Shown here piece by piece: positions 10,625-19,672 of a stretch of 34,293 nt of DNA; the stretch's first letter is position 1; each line of letters begins with the position of its first letter. Source of the stretch: Pseudoneurospora amorphoporcata. Lineage: Eukaryota; Ascomycota; Sordariomycetes; Sordariales; Sordariaceae. The stretch spans positions 1 through 34,293 of the forward strand of contig MU859336.1 in the NCBI GenBank assembly GCA_033297205.1, in the 5' to 3' direction. The position numbers and the translations under genes are program-made. The notes beneath the pieces were generated by a model that did not search any database, had not been told where the DNA came from, and worked only from the letters and a program-made list of their open reading frames with translations.

Positions 10625-13600
10625 ATGCCAGGTTCGTTGCGCTCCTTGAAACAGCCAGGGTGACTACTGTGATGTTCTAACATAACGCCCCTGATAGCCT
10701 CTAAGAAAGACCGGAAGAATGGCAAGGACAGTGGTGGAGTGGTCGCAGCGGTGACGAAACAGGGCGCCAAGTTCTCGTGGGTTCCCCTCCTGTTCGACGG
10801 ATGATCCTCTGTGCTTGAGTGCCCGTCACCACTTGGACTGCTTGATCTAACCATCAATTACCTTCTTAGAAACACGACCGACGCCAAAGACTCCTCGTCC
10901 AGCCCGTCGCCGACCCCTACCCCGATACCGGCAGTGACGGTTCCCGATAGCATGGCCATCGCACCCTCTCCCCGGGATCGAATCACCCCCCCCTATCTTG
11001 ATGCTGTCTCCACGGCTTCGTTCGCAACAAGCCCCTCGCCGAACGCTAGGGAATGGATAAAGAACCTGCCAGCCATGGCAGGCTCGCCCGGGAATCTTAT
11101 CAGTTTGGTGGGCGAGTCACCTCCTACGGCTCCCTCGTCGTATACTCCTTCATCGTTTGAAGACACGCGCGGGATGTCCTCTGGCTGGTCTTCTCCCAGG
11201 CCTCCCAGCAACCTCTATGCAGCCTCGGTATCGCCCCCAACTGCGGGCCGCCGGCCGATGAGTTTCCAAATGGCTAGGTCTCCTGCGGAGCTTCACGGAC
11301 ACTTGGGCGAGCCAGCATCTAGGAGAAGCTCAATGCACTCGCATTTTGCGCGTGCTGGGAACCCACCGCTGCCTCATCAACCGCAGCCTCACTTTTATGC
11401 TGCACCCGACTTTAACCTAGACACCCATCGCCATGATGGCATCAACGGGGGCGAAAGAGGCTACTACTTTGGATATGATACTATTGCCTCTCCATCCCTG
11501 GACCATGTTATGAGGAACGACAAGGTCGTCTTGGCTGGATACGAGGGGGGTTTGGAAGTTCACAAGCTTACAAAGGGAGGCCGTTTGGAAACCTTTGCGA
11601 GTTTGAAGGGATTGCGCGGAGGCGTGTATCACGCCAAGGTTCTACCTTGGACAGTTGCGCAGGCGGACATCTTTCCGCTGATCGCAGTTATTGTCCATGG
11701 TCCAGATCTTCCTCCTATCCAGTCAGCTCCTAGCTCGGCTCCCAAAACCGAAGGCGACTATGATGCCGTGTCTGAAGATAGGTCCGATGCCATGGCTAAC
11801 GTCCCACTTGATGCTCCTAAGGATACGTCTAGTGATAGGGCGGTACCTGGTTTCATAGAGTGTTACCAGACGACTGTTGAGATCTACTCACTCAAGACCA
11901 ACAGGCTAGTCGACATTCTCCTCGAAGCACCGAAGATTCCCCTGAAGACTTCAGTTCTCAGCCCGATCTTCCAAGCGCCTCCCCCGTCTGGTGCTTTGCA
12001 TATCCACACAGATGGTGGAAACGTGGTAGTATCATCTGGAGTCACTGGCGAATGCTGGGTTTACCAGCAGGTCGTGACGGACGAACCCGCGCCGCGTTTC
12101 GTTTGCCACGGCAAGCTTTGGACAACACTCCAACAGACTCCAAGAGGCAGTGATGGATCACAGGATATGGATCGGAATCACACTCCAGTGCCGCCTCGCC
12201 CACGGCCTCAAACTGCAATCCTGAGCGTCAAAGGCAAGTGGATCGCTTACTGCCCGGCTACGCCGTCTTCGCAGATAAGTCTTCGAGCGACGGTTCCAGT
12301 TCCGATCTACGGTCGGGCTCCGAATCTGTCTTCGTTGACGCCTGGTCAGCTGCCGCCCGCTTCTTCCGAGATCGATCTTCCGTTGGGTGACAGTGTAGTG
12401 AACAAGATCGTGCGAGATGCGACCCAGGAGCTTATTCAAGGTGCCAAATGGGTTGGTAAGCAGGGCTGGCAGGCTTGGAATAGCTACTGGAACCCCCAAG
12501 CAAACCCAGCCAGCCGGTCTCCTGTTCTCGCCCCTCAAAGCTGGGGAGGATCTGCCCAGCCAGACCCTTCTCAGTTTCCTCCGACACATGGTGCCATTAC
12601 TCCGCCAGTCGCGAAGGATCCGAACATGATCTCGATTGTAGATTTAGAGACACTGTCTACATCGGCCACTATCCATCCGGTTACCAGCTTCCACATTCCC
12701 CAGGGCTGCAGCTTCCTGTCGTTCTCTCCGTCTGGCCTATCCCTCTTTACCGCTAGCTGCAAGGGAGATGTCCAGACTGTCTGGGACTTGATGCGTTTGC
12801 AGTACACCAAATCGTCGCCCTTGCAGGGTGCTGCCTTGTCTGTCACGGGAGGCCCGAAAGTGCGTCAGGTTGCGCAGTTCTCCCGTATGACGGTCACACG
12901 CATTGTCGATGTGGCCTGGACTAGGCCGAACGGTGAGCGCATAGCCATGGTCACGGAACGTGGAACTGTTCATATCCTGGATCTGCCGGTAAGCGCTTTC
13001 TCGTGGCCGCCTCCACGTCGCCGGGTTAGGCCGAGTGAGGCAACAAACTCGGTCTCAGAAGGAAATTCTGCGGTCGCGATCGCTTCCAACGCCTTGAGCT
13101 CGGTCCGTGAAGTTGCCCGGCCACTCATCAGCCGGCCACGCAGGACTAGTAGCAACGGACAGCTTGTAGGATCTGGAATTGGCGAATATGCAACACATGG
13201 TGGAAAGGTTATCGCCGCGAGCATTAGTCATTCTCTCGGCAAAACTGGACATGCGCTCAACCAGTTGAGGCACACAGGAGAAAACCGAGTGTCTCTACCA
13301 ACCAGCAACTCCGCTCCAGGGACGTCATGCGTGACGTGGGTGGCGGGTAAGAGAGGCCACTTGCTTTATGTTCTGGGCAACGGCCTCGTCCGCTCGTTTG
13401 CGGTTACGAACCGAAGGGCATCCGGAGGCGAGAAACGAGCTCCACGACTTTCTAGATATAAGGATGTGAAGGTTCCTTTGATGCCGGACCTCTCCTTGGC
13501 AGCCCGCGCGAAGGCTTTCGTCGACCAGGAAGAGTACTACGAGTTCACGGAGAGGGTCCTCGATGCGGGCAATGAGACGATGGTCCTCGATCGACATCGA

Positions 13601-14125
13601 GCTAGGGCAAAGGTAACCAATCTTGCCATCAGGTCATCAATCCCCCAGGCGGAGATAGAGTCTAGCGCGCCCTATCAGCCCTTCCACACTGATCGGCGTG
13701 TTGCCCTGTATGAGGTTGAGGACGGCGCAGCACAGCTTTCAGACCTGATGGGCGCGGCATCCCTTGACGACTCGGTGGTTGAGCCCGGTCAGAAGAAAAA
13801 GAATGGCCCGCGACCTTCACTTCCCGAACATGACAACCTGAAGCCAGGAGCTTCTCATGCATGGGCTTTCGGCGGCAAAATCCAAGGAAGAAAGCTGGAT
13901 CTGGGGCTGCACCGGCTGGGAGATGACGACTTCATGTCCAACGACGATCTGAAGGCTCTTCCTCCTTCAGCGATGGAACGTGTCCTGGAACGGGACGGGG
14001 ACACCGATCAAGTCGTGGTCACAACTCGTCGAAAGCGTGGAGTTTCCCGCTTGACCGCCCAGGACTATGACGGGTTCTTTGAGGATGATTGTGAGGTGCT
14101 CGATTTTGCGGACCAGCGAGTTTGA
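10625..14125 (+). CDS. WD40 beta-propeller protein, BCAS3-like
   Basis: The large frame has no ATG near its 5' end (it opens with GTG at 10811), so I traced the start upstream. ATGCCAG (10625-10631) splices over a 66-nt intron (donor GTTCGT, CTAAC branch, acceptor at 10697) to an exon encoding ASKKDRKNGKDSGG. That exon then joins 10870 through a second intron (donor GTGGGT at 10777 preferred, GTTCGA at 10792 possible, CTAAC branch). The protein is about 1113 residues. A low-complexity Ser/Pro N-terminus is followed by propeller-like segments: VVLAGYEGGLEVHKL, VEIYSLKTNRLVDIL, FLSFSPSGLSLFTASCKGDV and ERIAMVTERGTVHILDLP. This order matches BCAS3/PROPPIN-related WD40 proteins, which act in autophagy and membrane traffic. 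The C-terminus is acidic and ends in EDDCEVLDFADQRV. The WD40 nature is clear; the BCAS3 relation is inference. Confidence 0.75.
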
Positions 14126-14901
14126 GCAAAGCTAGGACAGTCGTTCTTTTCCCATGGGCGTAGTGTGTGCTTGCTTGTTTGATTTCGTTTACGGATTCTG
14201 CTTTGCTGTTTACGGTGATGAGATCGACGACCACAAACCACAAACAAATCAAAGCAAAAACTTTGGATCAACGATCAACCTTGGCCTCATTCACATGTGC
14301 CACCAGTGGCTCTGCTTTTGAGCCCACGTCTCCTGCTGGCGCTGGAAAGGAGTTTGGGTACCGGCTTTGTTGGAGATGGTTGTGCTGTGAGCATGAAACT
14401 TTGATAGGAAACACTGGGCAAACATCTGGGTTGCTACTTTAGTAATTAGCATAAACGGAAACAAGGAAAGCGAATAATAAAAAAAATAATAGACGAAGAA
14501 CATTGTTCGTGGGCCCTTGTGATAGCATGTGATACTGTGTTCAATAGAGTTTGAGGAACCGAAAGTGCTTCTCCTGCCAACCTAGTACGCGTGGAAGGAG
14601 GATTTATGGACATTTTCAAGTTCCCCATAGCCCCCTTTTCATAGCAAATCGGAGATGCACCCGAGTCACCGGAAACAGTACCCTTATCCCACATGCTTCT
14701 ATGATCTCGATGCCGTGGTGTCGTTTCAAAATTGCTCCCTTTCGTATGTCCATTTTCACTTTAGTGTAGGTACATATCTCTTTCCATCTACGCAGTAAAT
14801 CCATCTGGCCGTCCCCAAGCTTAGGTCCGTCCAAAACCCAAAGCCAGCCGCGATGTGCCTATCACAGAAGCAAGGCAAGAAGCAAGACCCCTATGAAGCT
14901 T
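14126..14901. other. Convergent intergenic region between the WD40 gene and DPM2
   Basis: This is the shared 3' flank of two convergent genes. Short open frames here have no domain. The sequence is fairly AT-rich around 14440-14510 (A-rich on the + strand), compatible with 3'-end signals. I see no RNA gene. Confidence 0.55.
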
Positions 14902-15545
14902 TTACGCCTTCTTCTTGGCCGCCGCCTTAGCCTTGGCTGCCTTCTTCCTGTTGCTCTTGATCATCACCATGCTCAAAAAGGTGCCGATGACGGTGGCGCC
15001 CAGGATGATGAGGACCACGGGGATGCGGATGGCCCATTCACGGGGGGGAAAGACGTTTTGGAGGGGGTGGTCGGAGTCGACGAAGGGCTGTTTTGATTGT
15101 GTGTTAGTTTGCTGCTGTGTAGCGGAAAGAATACCGTATTATATCGAGTTTCTTAGTGGTTCAGGTCAGTAAGCCCGGCTGAGCCCGGCAACGCAGAGTT
15201 AAAGCTCTGCCAGTTCGATCGACAACCACGTGGTGTACATGCCGTCGAACGAAACCGACAGACTTATAGCTCCGTGTTGCCGGATGGACCTGAACCACGA
15301 ATAGCTGACCCGAGATGATACGGTAGGATGAGGTTTGGATTCGGATTCGGGAGCATTAACGCACCATCAACAAAGTCCAGATGGTGTAATATAGGAAGAC
15401 GAAGGTGGCGGCCACGAGCATGGCGAGGCCTACGAGTTTGTCGAGCTGTGGTCGTGATAGGGGTTAGCAGTGTTCGGTCATCCAGTTTCCAGGCTTTGGG
15501 GGGTTGGATAGAACAGAGCTCGAGTTAGCAATTGAAACTCACCAT
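14902..15545 (-). CDS. dpm2: DPM2, subunit/regulator of dolichol-phosphate-mannose synthase
   Basis: Three exons on the minus strand: ATG alone (15545-15543), 15445-15365 and 15087-14902, giving 89 residues. Introns are 97 nt (donor GTGAGT, CTAAC branch) and 277 nt (donor GTGCGT, CTAAC branch). The protein has two membrane helices. The first lies near residues 5-27 and contains FVFLYYTIWTLLMPFVDSDH; the second (IPVVLIILGATVIGTFLSMV) is near residues 50-69. The tail is Lys/Ala-rich and ends KKKA. This matches DPM2 in size (human about 84 residues), in the YYTxW...LPFxDS loop and in the basic end. DPM2 stabilises the Dpm1 catalytic subunit in the ER membrane, supplying mannose for N-glycans, O-mannosylation and GPI anchors. 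The first coding exon holds only the start codon. The last intron carries an extra inverted repeat. Confidence 0.93.
15156..15298. repeat. 143-bp imperfect inverted repeat inside DPM2 intron 2
   Basis: The ends are perfect 12-bp inverted repeats (GTGGTTCAGGTC at 15156-15167, GACCTGAACCAC at 15287-15298). Inside them, CCGGCAAC (15185-15192) pairs with GTTGCCGG (15276-15283), and the pairing continues for about six imperfect positions. The centre has the 10-bp palindrome ACCACGTGGT (15225-15234). The left arm can alternatively form its own hairpin (GCAGAG/CTCTGC). I see no clear target-site duplication. It may be a small MITE-like insertion or a folded intron element. Confidence 0.65.
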
Positions 15546-16215
15546 TGTCAGTTGATCGGAAAGGTTGTTTAAATGAGTGACGTGGTAGTTGGACAAAGTG
15601 GTTTGGTTGTTGGAACGGAACAAAAAAAAAGTGTTGATGTTTCCTTCGTAGGTGTAGTAACTGACACCTTGACGTGAGATAGTACCTAGTGTATGGAGGG
15701 AACACCGAACACCTCCAGTTCTGCACTAACAGCGACCTGGCCACTACGGAAAGCTCCAGCTGCCGTCGCGACCCGTAGCGTCACTGTTTCAGGGGTGGCG
15801 GCGGCGTTGAGCACAAGCGGCTCGCTGACGTTAGTGGGCCCTGGTGACTTTCTCAGAAGGGGAACAGCCCCACTCTTTTAGCGTTCTGGCCAGAAGGCAC
15901 TACCTACCTAAACTCCACACCAGCCTCGTCAAGTTTTGGTTATGCGGCCACTCCCGTCACGTCAGACTTCCGCCTGCCTTGTCGCAAATTCGTGGTTGCA
16001 ACTTGCGCGAGGCATCAGCCGTGGCTTGCAGTTGATGACTTTTTCCTCTCTTACAACTTGATTTCCCTTTTTCGACGATACATTCCCGGCCACACCCAGA
16101 ACATATCTGGCTTCGACTAAGTCATTGACGCGACCTCGAGACACCCAACTCAACATTCGGCATATCGAATACCTGGTTTGGACGAAAGAAAACAGAGACA
16201 AGGATAATCTTGACG
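15546..16215. promoter_or_regulatory. Divergent promoter of DPM2 (-) and CWC22 (+) with TGACGTG sites
   Basis: The 670 bp between the two start codons contain no gene. They hold TGACGTGG (15578-15585, +), TGACGTGA (15670-15677, +), TGACGTGA on the minus strand (15957-15964), and a related TGACGTTA (15826-15833, +). TGACGT cores are bound by bZIP factors of the ATF/CREB type, and TGACGTG(A/G) resembles the unfolded-protein-response element read by Hac1/XBP1 in yeast and animals. The site nearest DPM2 lies about 33 bp from its ATG, so it may be in the transcript. Binding is inferred. Confidence 0.5.
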
Positions 16216-19200
16216 ATGGCTTCGGTAGACAGCATGTCTCCGTCGCGTAGCCATCCCGACGACGATGACCGGTCCCCGTCTCCCAGGCCCAAGTCATTCT
16301 CCCCTACGGACGAAGACGGCTCTCGATCTCCCGGTGAACGCACACCCACACCTCCCCCCCGCGATCCGTCGCCGTCTCGATCAGAAGGCGAAAGCACATC
16401 TTCGCCATCTCCTCGCCGTGATCTCTCGCTCTCCCCAAGAGATCGCTCGCCCTCACGTCCACGACCCCGTTCGCCTACGCCCCGCAGCCAATCACCTCCC
16501 CGACGTCCTGCCCGCTCGCTGTCCCCGAGCGACGGCTCACCGGCGCGCCGTGATGATCGCTCACCCTCCCCTCGGGCACGCTCACCACCGCCACGCCGTC
16601 ATTCCCGTTCTCCGCCGCCGAGACGGCAATCCCCTCCGCGCCGTCGTGATGCCGGCGACGATTATAGACCGGTAAAGAAGGAGCGTAGCCCGACGCCACC
16701 CCCTGCCCCTGTCAAGACGGAGGAGGAAAAGCTTGCCGACGCCAGAGCAGAGTACCAGAAGCTCTTGAATCTACGCAGTCAGGGTGTCTACCTACCGCCA
16801 CACAGGCTTCGTGCGCTCCAGGCCGCTATCACCGACAAGAAGACCAGGGAATACCAGCGTATGGCTTGGGAGGCACTGAAGAAGTCCATCAACGGCCTGG
16901 TCAACAAGGTCAACACTGCCAACATAAAGTTTGTGGTCCCCGAACTCTTTGGCGAGAACCTCATCCGTGGCCGCGGTCTGTTTTGCCAGAGTTTGTTGAA
17001 GGCGCAGCACGCCAGTTTGCCGTTCACTCCCATTTATGCCTGCTTGGCTGCGATTTGCAACACCAAGCTACCCCAGGTCGGCGAACTGCTTGTCAAGAGG
17101 CTCATCCTGCGTTTCCGCAAAGCGTTCAAGAGAAACGATAAGGCGGTCTGCCTTTCGTCGACCATGTTCATTGCCCATCTTGTCAATAACCAGGTTGTCC
17201 ACGAGATGATTGCCGCCCAGATTTTGCTGCTGTTGCTTGCGAAGCCTACCGATGACAGCGTCGAAATCGCCGTCGGTCTCATGAGGGAGGTCGGCTTGTT
17301 CTTGGAGGAAATGTCCCCGGCCATCGCCCATGCTGTTTTTGACCAGTTCCGCAACATTCTCCACGAGGCCGACATCGACCGTCGTACACAGTACATGATC
17401 GAGGTGCTGTTCCAGGTGCGCAAGGACAAGTACAAGGACAACCCGGTTATCAAGGAGGAGTTGGATCTTGTCGAAGAGGAGGATCAAATCACACACCGGA
17501 TTGGACTCGACGACGAAATTGACCCGCAAGATGGACTCAATGTTTTTAAGATGGATCCCAACTGGGAGGAGAACGAGGAGGAATACAAGAAGCTGAAGGC
17601 GGAGATTTTGGGCGAGGCCAGCGGCGACGAGGAGGGCGATTCCAATGACGAGTCGGAGAGCGAATCGGAATCGGAGGATGAGGAACAGAAGGCGTTGGAG
17701 ATCAAGGACCAGAGCAATGCGGACCTCGTCAACCTCAGAAGGACTATCTACCTCAGCATCCAATCGAGTGCCGATCCCGAGGAAGCGGCACACAAGCTCA
17801 TGAAGCTGCGGCTCCCTGCCGGTCAGGAGGCCGAGCTGGTGTCGATGATTGTCGAGTCATGCGCCCAGGAGAAGGTCTACTTGAAGTTCATGGGCTTGCT
17901 GGGAGAGCGGTTTGCCCGTCTCAACAGGATGTGGATGGATTTGTTCGAGGAGTCCTTCGCCAAGTACTACTCCACGATTCACCGATACGAGACCAAGAAG
18001 CTTCGCAACATTGCTAGGTTCTTTGGGCACCTTTTGGCTACTGATGCCATTGGCTGGCACGTTTTCTCCGTCATTCACCTAAACGAGGAAGAAACGACGT
18101 CCGCTAGCCGTATATTCATCAAGATCTTGTTTGAAGATCTCCAGGAAAATATTGGTTCTGCGAAGTTGAAGGCCCGCATGAGCGAAGAAACTCTCCAGCC
18201 CAGTCTACAGGGCATCTTCCCCCATGACGAACCGCGCAACATTCGCTTCTCTATCAACTACTTCACCTCCATCAAGATGGGTTATCTCACCGACGAGATG
18301 CGCACTTTCTTGGCGAACATGCCGAAACCGGCCCTGCCAGCGCCCCCAGCGGACTCCGATTCCGAGTCCGTGTCCAGCTACTCTTCCTATTCTTCCTACT
18401 CATCCCGTTCTCGCTCCCGTTCCCGGACACCCCGGAAGGACACCCGCGGGCGTTCGCTTTCGCGCACCCCTCCTCGTCGTGGCAGGGGCAGATCGTACAG
18501 CCGGACACCCAGCCGAAGCAGGAGCCGCAGCCGCAGCTACAGCCGTTCCGTCTCTAGGTCCGTCTCACGCTCTCCTCCTCCAAGGCGAAGGACAGCGGAC
18601 TCTCGGTCTCCCAGCCCGCCTCCCCGCGGCCGTGGCCGTAGCTACGACCGGTACTCCCGCTCACCCTCGCGCTCGCGCTCTCCTACTCGCTCCCCGGCGG
18701 CGGCGCCCATCCGCCGGGGTCGTTCCGGAACCCGCAGCCGTAGCAGATCCTACTCCCGCTCGCCATCGCCTCCGCCTGCTCGTGGTTATCCCACCCGTGG
18801 TCGTCCCCCTGTCGGCAACAACGACAGAGCCACCGCCGCCGCCGCTCCCGGCAAGCGTCGCAGAGAAGGCTCCTATTCGGCAAGCCGCTCGCCACATCCG
18901 CCTCTCCAGCAGCGTCCTCGCAGAGGGAGTTACAGTCGGTCACGCTCAAGGTCTCCGATACCAATCAGAGGTAACGGGCCGAGGGGTAGGGCTGGCCCAC
19001 CACCCTCTCGTGGTGGTGGGCGAGATCGCTCCTACTCGAGATCTCGAAGCCGGTCACCTCCGCCACCAGCGGCTACCGCAGGGTCTAGAAGAGGTGTCAG
19101 CAGGTCACCGAGTCCGGCGGCGGTGGGGAAGAACAAACGGAGAAGATCGTATAGCAGCTCTAGGTTGAGGTCCAGGTCCAGGTCCAGGTCGCCGGTTGCT

Positions 19201-19221
19201 AAACGGGGAAGAGTTGATTAG
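16216..19221 (+). CDS. cwc22: Pre-mRNA-splicing factor CWC22
   Basis: A single exon encodes 1001 residues from ATG 16216; the in-frame TTG six bases earlier is not needed. Residues 1-155 are a Ser/Arg/Pro-rich RS-like domain. A MIF4G domain follows at about 205-400, starting near the REYQRMAWEALKKSINGLVN segment and including ELFGENLIRGRGLFCQSLLK. An acidic linker (SESESESEDEEQ) lies near 475-495 and an MA3 domain near 500-650 (LRRTIYLSIQSSADPEEAAHKLMKL is cut here to its opening residues). A long C-terminal RS domain runs from about 715 to the end. CWC22 sits in the catalytic spliceosome and in metazoa recruits eIF4A3 for the exon junction complex. Yeast Cwc22 is much shorter and lacks RS tails; the double RS architecture is closer to animal forms. 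The gene itself has no introns. Confidence 0.95.
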   Translation: MASVDSMSPSRSHPDDDDRSPSPRPKSFSPTDEDGSRSPGERTPTPPPRDPSPSRSEGESTSSPSPRRDLSLSPRDRSPSRPRPRSPTPRSQSPPRRPARSLSPSDGSPARRDDRSPSPRARSPPPRRHSRSPPPRRQSPPRRRDAGDDYRPVKKERSPTPPPAPVKTEEEKLADARAEYQKLLNLRSQGVYLPPHRLRALQAAITDKKTREYQRMAWEALKKSINGLVNKVNTANIKFVVPELFGENLIRGRGLFCQSLLKAQHASLPFTPIYACLAAICNTKLPQVGELLVKRLILRFRKAFKRNDKAVCLSSTMFIAHLVNNQVVHEMIAAQILLLLLAKPTDDSVEIAVGLMREVGLFLEEMSPAIAHAVFDQFRNILHEADIDRRTQYMIEVLFQVRKDKYKDNPVIKEELDLVEEEDQITHRIGLDDEIDPQDGLNVFKMDPNWEENEEEYKKLKAEILGEASGDEEGDSNDESESESESEDEEQKALEIKDQSNADLVNLRRTIYLSIQSSADPEEAAHKLMKLRLPAGQEAELVSMIVESCAQEKVYLKFMGLLGERFARLNRMWMDLFEESFAKYYSTIHRYETKKLRNIARFFGHLLATDAIGWHVFSVIHLNEEETTSASRIFIKILFEDLQENIGSAKLKARMSEETLQPSLQGIFPHDEPRNIRFSINYFTSIKMGYLTDEMRTFLANMPKPALPAPPADSDSESVSSYSSYSSYSSRSRSRSRTPRKDTRGRSLSRTPPRRGRGRSYSRTPSRSRSRSRSYSRSVSRSVSRSPPPRRRTADSRSPSPPPRGRGRSYDRYSRSPSRSRSPTRSPAAAPIRRGRSGTRSRSRSYSRSPSPPPARGYPTRGRPPVGNNDRATAAAAPGKRRREGSYSASRSPHPPLQQRPRRGSYSRSRSRSPIPIRGNGPRGRAGPPPSRGGGRDRSYSRSRSRSPPPPAATAGSRRGVSRSPSPAAVGKNKRRRSYSSSRLRSRSRSRSPVAKRGRVD

Positions 19222-19672
19222 AGGTCCTCTTACCGTAACCGTTATTAGGTGCTGCTGAGGGACAGATGGGCTGACGGAAAGGATTGGAGGAAGTGACAGA
19301 TCGCTATCGAATTGGAATATAGAATAAGCCACGAAATGTGTATTGATACCAGCAAGCATTTATTGTGAAAGAAAAGAATGAGAAGGTGAAAGTAGGGCTA
19401 GTAGTTAGTACTAAGGCAAGAAGTAAATGAAAAAGCGAAGGACGATCGCGGTCCCATTGGTAATGACAGCCAAGAGGCGTTATTCTGGTGACATGTTGAC
19501 ATCCTGATCGATATGTTCACTTGAGGAGACCATATTTGAACTTCAAAATAAGGGGTATGATACTTTCTAACAATGCTACTTTTACCATCTATAAACTAAA
19601 GCACAGCTCCATCAACATATGCCAAACTCCTCTCCACAAAATCTGCTACCTTCTAGAACCTATCATTGCCCA
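19222..19672. other. Convergent intergenic region between CWC22 and Dus1
   Basis: A 450-bp shared 3' flank, AT-rich in the part near the Dus1 stop. It contains no gene or RNA that I can recognise. An overlapping minus-strand frame at 19105-19359 is an antisense shadow of the RS tail. Confidence 0.55.

Noticed and set aside
15156..15298. Possible tRNA-like element in the DPM2 intron (TTCGATCGA resembles a B box)
   Set aside because: No acceptor stem or anticodon arm fits; the pairing is a long inverted repeat instead.
17068..17793. 241-codon minus-strand frame
   Set aside because: Antisense shadow of the CWC22 MIF4G/MA3 coding region, caused by its codon bias.
18224..19168. 314-codon frame inside CWC22
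   Set aside because: Alternative frame of the repetitive RS tail; Pro/Ala/Arg-only composition.
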